From Burkholderiales bacterium (GTDB lineage Bacteria > Pseudomonadota > Gammaproteobacteria > Burkholderiales > Burkholderiaceae_C), in contig JAGWTR010000002.1 of NCBI GenBank assembly GCA_028868855.1, positions 62,001-126,000 of the forward strand: a DNA stretch of 64,000 bases, in the 5' to 3' direction. Position 1 is the first letter of the stretch; every line of letters begins with the position of its first letter. Made by a program: the position numbers and the translations under genes. Below, in pieces: positions 58,932 through 64,000 of this stretch. Below the pieces are notes generated by a model, which was not told where the DNA came from, did no database searches, and worked only from the letters and a program-made list of their open reading frames with translations.

Positions 58932-59906
58932 ATGAACGCGCCGCTTTACTCCATCCCTGGCTCCACCGGCCGAACCGCTGTGGCCGATCCGGTCGTGGCG
59001 TCGTCCACCAGTGCCGTGCCTGCCGAGGCTGACGCCGTGGCGGTGCCGCGCACGGTGGCCGAGGTGCTGGCCCAAAGTCGCATCGACGATGTGATGGACG
59101 AGTTGGACCGCGACCTCGTGGGTCTGATCCCGGTCAAGACCCGCATTCGCGACATCGCGGCCTTGCTGGTGATCGACAAACTGCGCGCGGGCTTTGGCCT
59201 GTCGGCGCAGAGCCCGTCGCTGCACATGTGCTTCACCGGCAACCCTGGCACGGGCAAAACCACGGTGGCCTTGCGCATGGCCGAGATCTTGCACCGCCTG
59301 GGCTATGTGCGCAAAGGCCACCTGGTGGCCGTGACGCGAGACGATCTGGTCGGCCAGTACATCGGCCACACGGCGCCCAAGACCAAAGAGGTGCTGAAAA
59401 AGGCCATGGGCGGCGTGCTCTTCATCGACGAGGCCTATTACCTCTACAAACCTGAGAACGAGCGCGATTATGGCCAGGAGGCCATCGAGATCCTGCTGCA
59501 AGTGATGGAGAACCAGCGCGATGACCTGGTCGTGATCCTGGCCGGTTATCAAGACCGAATGGACACCTTCTTCAAGAGCAACCCGGGCATGTCGTCGCGC
59601 ATCGCCCATCACCTGGACTTTCCCGATTACGCCGTGCCGGAGTTGCTCACCATTGGCGAGCGCATGCTGGATCAACAGCACTACCGCTTTGGCGAGGGCG
59701 CACGCGAGGTCTTTGACGACTACCTGCAGCGCCGTCTGCAGCAGCCGCACTTCGCCAATGCCCGCAGCGTGCGCAACGCCCTGGAGCGCGCCCGCCTTCG
59801 CCAGGCCAGTCGCCTGTTTGCCGACCGTGATCGCGTCCTGACGCACGAAGACCTGACCACGATTGAAGTGGGGGACATTCGATCCAGTCGCCTGTTTGCC
59901 GCGTAG
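58932..59906 (+). CDS. cbbX: Red-type RuBisCO activase CbbX
   Basis: A 324-residue AAA+ ATPase that pulls the C-terminus of the large subunit to remove inhibitory sugar phosphates. Walker [10 protein letters not shown] (about 102-110), Walker [14 protein letters not shown], the pore loop YIGHTAPKT and the sensor residues are intact. The first 45 residues (proline/valine/alanine-rich) are a non-conserved leader before the conserved [29 protein letters not shown] start at [10 protein letters not shown], just after the cbbS stop. Confidence 0.96.
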   Translation: MNAPLYSIPGSTGRTAVADPVVASSTSAVPAEADAVAVPRTVAEVLAQSRIDDVMDELDRDLVGLIPVKTRIRDIAALLVIDKLRAGFGLSAQSPSLHMCFTGNPGTGKTTVALRMAEILHRLGYVRKGHLVAVTRDDLVGQYIGHTAPKTKEVLKKAMGGVLFIDEAYYLYKPENERDYGQEAIEILLQVMENQRDDLVVILAGYQDRMDTFFKSNPGMSSRIAHHLDFPDYAVPELLTIGERMLDQQHYRFGEGAREVFDDYLQRRLQQPHFANARSVRNALERARLRQASRLFADRDRVLTHEDLTTIEVGDIRSSRLFAA

Positions 59907-59954
59907 CGCAAACACATGAACAAACACCAACAAAACACAAAAGAGGACTGCCCA

Positions 59955-61064
59955 ATGAACACTCTCTTTGAACCGGCCACTGTCGGCATGGAACTGGATC
60001 AGGCCTTGGCCTGCCACCTGGGTGATGTCCCGGCGCAAGCCTCTCAAGGCTTGCGCGACACGCTGGGCGCGATGGCCCAGGCCTGCGCCCGCATCAGCGA
60101 GATCGCCAGTCAAGGGGTGCTGGCGGGGGCGCATGGCTTGGCCGAGCGCAGCAATTCGCAGGGCGAGGCGCAGAAAAACCTCGACGTCATCGCGGAAGAG
60201 TTGATCTCGATGGCGTTGGCGCGCTGCCGTCATGTGGCCGGTTGGGCCAGCGAAGAGCAGGAGCAGGCTCAGGTGTCGGATGACCATGGCACGCAAGGTC
60301 GCTACCTCGTGGTCTATGACCCGCTGGATGGCTCCTCCAACATTGAGGCCAACATCTCCATTGGCACCATCTTTTCCATCTTGCCGCACCCCTACCGGGG
60401 CACCACCCCAGGCGAGATGGGCTTCATGCAGCCAGGGCACCAGCAGATCGCCGCAGGCTATGTGCTGTACGGCCCGGCGACCTTGATGGTGCTGACCTGC
60501 CGCCGTGGCGTGCTGGTGCTGACGCTGGACCGCACATCACTCTATGGCGCTGGTCCGGCCCGCTGGGTGGTCGCGCAAGATCAGGTCCGCATTCCGGCGG
60601 CCACGCGCGAGTTCGCCATCAACACCTCCAACCAGCGATTCTGGGAAAAGCCCATCCAGCGCTACGTGGCCGAATGCGTTGCTGGTGATGCGGGTCCGCG
60701 CATGAAGGATTTCAACATGCGCTGGGTGGCCAGCATGGTGGCCGAGGTGCACCGGATCATGACGCGTGGTGGCGTGTTCATGTACCCGCGAGACAGCCGC
60801 GAGCCTCGCAAGCCCGGGCGCCTGCGCCTGATGTACGAAGCCGCGCCCATGGCCTTGCTGGTTGAGCAAGCAGGGGGGCGCGCTGTCAATGGCACCAGCG
60901 AGTTGATGGACCTGGTTCCCGATACCCTGCACCAGCGCGTGCCCGTCATCCTGGGTTCGCGCGACGAGATCGACCGCATCGTCGGCTACCACGCCGACCC
61001 GCATGAGAACGTCTCCTGGCAGTTGTTCAAGACGCGGTCCCTGTTTGTGCAACCCCAGGCCTGA
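59955..61064 (+). CDS. cbbF: Calvin-cycle fructose-1,6-bisphosphatase
   Basis: A 369-residue class I fructose-1,6-bisphosphatase, possibly also active on sedoheptulose 1,7-bisphosphate as in other cbb operons. It carries [24 protein letters not shown] and [28 protein letters not shown]. From ATG 59955 (AGAGGA 7 bases before) it begins MNTLFEPATVG. It differs from the housekeeping fbp at 32831 mainly in the N-terminal third and in the C-terminal tail (ENVSWQLFKTRSLFVQPQA). Confidence 0.94.
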   Translation: MNTLFEPATVGMELDQALACHLGDVPAQASQGLRDTLGAMAQACARISEIASQGVLAGAHGLAERSNSQGEAQKNLDVIAEELISMALARCRHVAGWASEEQEQAQVSDDHGTQGRYLVVYDPLDGSSNIEANISIGTIFSILPHPYRGTTPGEMGFMQPGHQQIAAGYVLYGPATLMVLTCRRGVLVLTLDRTSLYGAGPARWVVAQDQVRIPAATREFAINTSNQRFWEKPIQRYVAECVAGDAGPRMKDFNMRWVASMVAEVHRIMTRGGVFMYPRDSREPRKPGRLRLMYEAAPMALLVEQAGGRAVNGTSELMDLVPDTLHQRVPVILGSRDEIDRIVGYHADPHENVSWQLFKTRSLFVQPQA

Positions 61065-61080
61065 TCGGCACGACCACACC

Positions 61081-61956
61081 ATGTCTCGCAAGCACCCCAT
61101 CATCGTCGTGACCGGCTCCAGCGGCGCCGGCACCAGCACCGTCAAGAGCACCTTTGACACCATCTTTCGCCGCGAAGGCATCACCGCCGCGATCATTGAG
61201 GGCGATGCGTTTCATCGCTATGGCCGCCTGGAGATGAAAGTCCGGGTGGACGAGGCCGAGAAAGATGGGATTGCCTTGAGCCACTTCGGGCCCGCCGCCA
61301 ACGAGTGGGAAGAGCTGGAGCAGCAGTACCGCACCTACGGTGAAACCGGCCGCTGCAAGACACGCTATTACCTGCACAACGAGGCCGAGGCCCAGCCCTA
61401 TGCCCAGGAGGCAGGAACCTTCACCGGCTGGATGGACACCCCAGTCGACACCGATGTGCTTTTCTATGAAGGCCTGCACGGCTGTGTGAAAACCGACGTG
61501 GTCGATCTGGTGCGCCATGTGGATTTGAAGATCGGCGTCGTGCCCATCATCAACCTCGAGTGGATCCAGAAAATCCACCGCGACACCAAGTTCCGGGGCT
61601 ACAGCAAAGAGGCGGTGTCCGAGACCATCCTGCGCCGCATGCACGACTACGTGCACTACATCTGCCCGCAGTTTGGCGAGACCGACATCAACTTCCAGCG
61701 CGTGCCCGTGGTGGATACCTCAAACCCCTTCATCGCGCGCGACATTCCCACGGCCGGCGAGAGCATGACCGTGATCCGCTTCAAGAATCCGCGCGGCATC
61801 GACTTTCCCTATCTGCTGTCGATGATTCCGGACTCGTTCATGTCCCGTGCCAACACCATCGTCGTGCCTGGCGGCAAAATGGATCTGGCGATGCAGCTCA
61901 TTCTCACGCCCATGATCCTGCGCCTGATGGAAATCCGCCGCGCACAGATGCAGTAA
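61081..61956 (+). CDS. cbbP: Phosphoribulokinase
   Basis: Prk phosphorylates ribulose 5-phosphate to the RuBisCO substrate. The 291-residue protein belongs to the short, proteobacterial class. P-loop GSSGAGTST (12-20), EGDAFHRYGR, FYEGLHGCV, KIGVVPIINLEWIQKIHRD and the C-terminal GGKMDLAMQLILTPMI are intact. It starts 16 bases behind cbbF and its stop is 4 bases from the cbbZ ATG. Confidence 0.97.
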   Translation: MSRKHPIIVVTGSSGAGTSTVKSTFDTIFRREGITAAIIEGDAFHRYGRLEMKVRVDEAEKDGIALSHFGPAANEWEELEQQYRTYGETGRCKTRYYLHNEAEAQPYAQEAGTFTGWMDTPVDTDVLFYEGLHGCVKTDVVDLVRHVDLKIGVVPIINLEWIQKIHRDTKFRGYSKEAVSETILRRMHDYVHYICPQFGETDINFQRVPVVDTSNPFIARDIPTAGESMTVIRFKNPRGIDFPYLLSMIPDSFMSRANTIVVPGGKMDLAMQLILTPMILRLMEIRRAQMQ

Positions 61957-61960
61957 ACCT

Positions 61961-62671
61961 ATGCAACTCATCACCTTTGACCTGGACGGCACCATGGTCG
62001 ACACCGCTGCCGAGATCGCCGAGGCGGCCAATCGAACCTTGGTGGAGATCGGATTGCCGCGCCGAACTCCGGGCGAGGTCACGCAATTGATTGGCCATGG
62101 CACGCGCGAACTCATGAAGGGGCTGCTGCAAAAGGCCCATGATGCCGGTGAAGCCTCGCTGGCCAGCCGTGACACCGAGCTGGTCATGCAGGCCTTTGAG
62201 CGCCATTACCATGACACCACCGGCACGGACAGCCGCCTGTATCCGGGCTGCCTGGATGGCTTGGAGATTCTGTACCGTGCGGGTGTTCAACTGGCTTGCG
62301 TGACCAACAAGGAGTTGCGTTTTGCCCAGCGTGTGCTGGAGGTGACTGGCCTGGCCAGGTACTTCCCCATCGTCATTGGCGGCGACAGCCTGGTGCAGAA
62401 AAAACCCCACCCGCTGGTGATTCAGTATTGCCTGGACGCCTTGAATGTGCATCAATCGAAGGCCGCGCACGTGGGAGATTCGTCGATTGACATTGAAACC
62501 GCACGGCGGGCCGGTGTGGCGGCGTGGGCTGTGCCTTATGGCTACAACGGTGGTCAGCCCATTGAACACGCCCGACCGGACGGATTGTTTGCCAACATTG
62601 CCCGCATTGCCGACCATGTTCTGTGCGGCGGTGCGCTTCGACCTGGTGCAGCCGCACCCTTGACCATTTGA
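61961..62671 (+). CDS. cbbZ: Phosphoglycolate phosphatase
   Basis: A 236-residue HAD-superfamily phosphatase that removes 2-phosphoglycolate made by the oxygenase activity of RuBisCO. Motif I is DLDGTMVDT, motif II CVTNK, motif III near KPHP, and motif IV HVGDSSIDIETARRAG. The position at the end of cbbLSXFP is the usual one for cbbZ. Confidence 0.95.
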   Translation: MQLITFDLDGTMVDTAAEIAEAANRTLVEIGLPRRTPGEVTQLIGHGTRELMKGLLQKAHDAGEASLASRDTELVMQAFERHYHDTTGTDSRLYPGCLDGLEILYRAGVQLACVTNKELRFAQRVLEVTGLARYFPIVIGGDSLVQKKPHPLVIQYCLDALNVHQSKAAHVGDSSIDIETARRAGVAAWAVPYGYNGGQPIEHARPDGLFANIARIADHVLCGGALRPGAAAPLTI

Positions 62672-62681
62672 GGAGACCCCC

Positions 62682-63269
62682 ATGGCCGTCACCACCCCCA
62701 TCGCCGACATTGGCTGGCATGCTGCCCCGTTCAAGCTCAAGGGTGTCGACGGGCAATGGCACACCCTCAAAGAGTTGGCCGGCCGAAAGGGCACCGTGGT
62801 CGTCTTCATCTGTAACCACTGCCCGTACGTCAAGGCCGTGCTGCCGCGCATCATCCGCGATGCCCGCGAACTCCTGCCCCTGGGCGTCAACTTCATTGCC
62901 ATCAACGCCAATGACGAATTGACCTACCCGGAAGACAGTTTTGAGAACATGCAGCGCATCGCCCAGGAAATGGACTTTCCCTTCCCCTACCTCGTGGATG
63001 ACACACAAGAGGTGGCGCGTGCCTATGGCGCGGTGTGCACCCCTGACTATTACGGTTTTGATGGCGGTGGTTGCCTGCACTACCGGGGCCGCCTGGACGC
63101 CTCAGGCCGCGAGCCCGCGCCGGAAGATGCGCCGCGCGAGTTATTTGATGCGATGCGCCTGATCGCCCACTATGGCTATGGCCCGGGTGAGCAGTTTTCC
63201 AGCATTGGCTGTTCTATCAAGTGGCGTGAGCCCCAGCAAGAGGCCGCACTGCACCCGGTTCAGGCCTGA
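62682..63269 (+). CDS. Thioredoxin-fold (AhpC/TSA-like) protein with CxxC
   Basis: A 195-residue thioredoxin-fold protein. VVVFICNHCPYVKAVLPRI gives a CNHC redox pair near the first beta strand, and a cis-Pro region follows at GAVCTPDYYGFD. It has no signal peptide. Such proteins are often annotated as thioredoxin-family or redoxin-domain proteins of unknown partner. It follows cbbZ by 10 bases with GAGGAG in front, so it is probably part of the cbb operon, and a redox link to carbon fixation is possible. Confidence 0.85.
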   Translation: MAVTTPIADIGWHAAPFKLKGVDGQWHTLKELAGRKGTVVVFICNHCPYVKAVLPRIIRDARELLPLGVNFIAINANDELTYPEDSFENMQRIAQEMDFPFPYLVDDTQEVARAYGAVCTPDYYGFDGGGCLHYRGRLDASGREPAPEDAPRELFDAMRLIAHYGYGPGEQFSSIGCSIKWREPQQEAALHPVQA

Positions 63270-63286
63270 GACGTCGGCCCCGCGCT

Positions 63287-63928
63287 TCAGGTGTGGCCCA
63301 GGCTGACCGCCGCACGGGCCAAGGCCGTGATGGTGGCCCAGTCGCCGCTTTGAACGGCACTGGCTGGCGCCAACCACGATCCGCCCACACAGGCCACATT
63401 GGGCAGTGCCAGGAAGCTGGGCGCGGTGTCCGCCGTGATGCCGCCCGTGGGGCAGAACAGCGCATCAGGGAAGGGGCCGCCGAAGGCCTTGAGCATGGCG
63501 GTGCCGCCTGCTGGCTGCGCCGGGAAGAACTTGAAGCACTCAAACCCGCCGTCCAGTGCCGTCATCAACTCGGACGCCGTGGCCACACCCGGCAGCAAGG
63601 GGATGGGGGCAGAGGGTGCCCGTTCAATGAGGGCCGTGGTCAGGCCCGGCGCGACGGCGAACTGGGCCCCGGCGCGCGCGGCGGCTTCCCACTGCTGCGG
63701 CGTGGTCACCGTGCCAGCGGCAATCATGGCATTGGGCAGATGATTGGCCAGGGTGGCGATCACTTCGAGCGCGTTGGGTGTGCGCAGTGTGATCTCCAGC
63801 ACCTTGAGGCCGCCCTCCAGCAGGGCGCGTGCCAGGGGCAGGGCGTCCGCGGTGCGCTCGATCACCAGAACAGGGATCACCGGGCTCAGGCGCAGCACCT
63901 GGGCCAGCATGGGGTTTTGATTGCGCAT
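63287..63928 (-). CDS. eda: KDPG/KHG aldolase
   Basis: Eda cleaves 2-keto-3-deoxy-6-phosphogluconate to pyruvate and glyceraldehyde 3-phosphate in the Entner-Doudoroff pathway. The 213-residue barrel protein shows LEITLRT with the catalytic Glu, AAGTVTT, the Schiff-base Lys in ECFKFFPA and FCPTGGI. GAGAGGA lies 8 bases before the ATG. It is convergent with the redoxin gene and follows the presumed edd by 16 bases. Confidence 0.96.
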   Translation of the reverse strand: MRNQNPMLAQVLRLSPVIPVLVIERTADALPLARALLEGGLKVLEITLRTPNALEVIATLANHLPNAMIAAGTVTTPQQWEAAARAGAQFAVAPGLTTALIERAPSAPIPLLPGVATASELMTALDGGFECFKFFPAQPAGGTAMLKAFGGPFPDALFCPTGGITADTAPSFLALPNVACVGGSWLAPASAVQSGDWATITALARAAVSLGHT

Positions 63929-63944
63929 GATGTTTTCCTCTCAG

Positions 63945-64000
63945 TCAATCGTGCAGACCAAAGGTCATGGCACCTTGTTCTGCGCCGGTCACGGACGCGC
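63945..64000 (-). CDS. edd: C-terminal end of an upstream gene, probably phosphogluconate dehydratase
   Basis: The last 18 codons before a TGA stop encode ASVTGAEQGAMTFGLHD. The -GAEQGA- ending and the position directly upstream of eda fit the C-terminus of 6-phosphogluconate dehydratase (edd), which shares its operon in many proteobacteria. Too little is visible for certainty. Confidence 0.5.
   Translation of the reverse strand, partial: ASVTGAEQGAMTFGLHD

Overview
The window is a GC-rich chromosomal segment from a betaproteobacterium, most likely Burkholderiales and probably Comamonadaceae-like. This rests on four things: the asd-fimV-truA-trpFBA-accD-folC-dedD-cvpA-purF-metZ gene order, the DUF3422 protein, a red-type (form IC) RuBisCO operon with cbbX, and the codon/GC style. 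I could run no database search, so the lineage is inference. I saw no insertion sequence, phage gene, CRISPR array or rRNA.

Layout. 1-16.5 kb, plus strand: a housekeeping block with the asd 3' end, fimV (polar hub/LysM protein), truA, trpF, trpB, trpA, accD, folC, a SPOR protein, an unusual stand-alone HHxxxDG acyltransferase-like protein, cvpA, purF, metZ and gltX, many of them overlapping or closely spaced. 16.5-17.3 kb: two tandem copies of tRNA-Ala(GGC), tRNA-Glu(TTC) and tRNA-Asp(GTC). 17.3-28 kb: a minus-strand maoC/eamA/ogt operon, then a phosphohexomutase and waaA on plus, then minus-strand GNAT, a two-gene chromate transporter, an acyl-CoA thioesterase and a 1,121-residue PAS/GAF/GGDEF/EAL signalling protein. 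28-34 kb, plus strand: an alpha/beta hydrolase, prfB with its programmed +1 frameshift, pepN, fbp and tRNA-Thr(CGT).

34-54.5 kb is the accessory region. It contains a 12.8-kb gene for one 4,260-residue hybrid NRPS-PKS with the domain order A-T-KS-AT-ACP-aminotransferase-C-A-T-C-A(degenerate)-T. By-eye specificity codes suggest proline for the first A domain and glycine for the second, the AT looks malonyl-specific, and there is no ketoreductase and no thioesterase. This predicts a proline-derived beta-amino acid joined to glycine. Two small alpha/beta-hydrolase-fold proteins follow it, one overlapping the NRPS stop and the other 3 nt further on; their nucleophile positions are Gly and Cys instead of Ser. 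Around them lie a phosphopantetheinyl transferase, a cupin/JmjC-like protein, a membrane acyltransferase and a further alpha/beta hydrolase with an intact Ser. Together they look like one secondary-metabolite locus whose product I do not recognise.

54.6-64 kb: a thiolase and the LysR regulator cbbR on minus, then the divergent plus-strand Calvin-cycle operon cbbL-cbbS-cbbX-cbbF-cbbP-cbbZ, followed by a CxxC thioredoxin-fold protein. Convergent to it are eda and probably the end of edd (Entner-Doudoroff pathway). The genome therefore encodes key CO2-fixation enzymes and has two class I fructose-1,6-bisphosphatases in this window, one in the cbb operon and one elsewhere.
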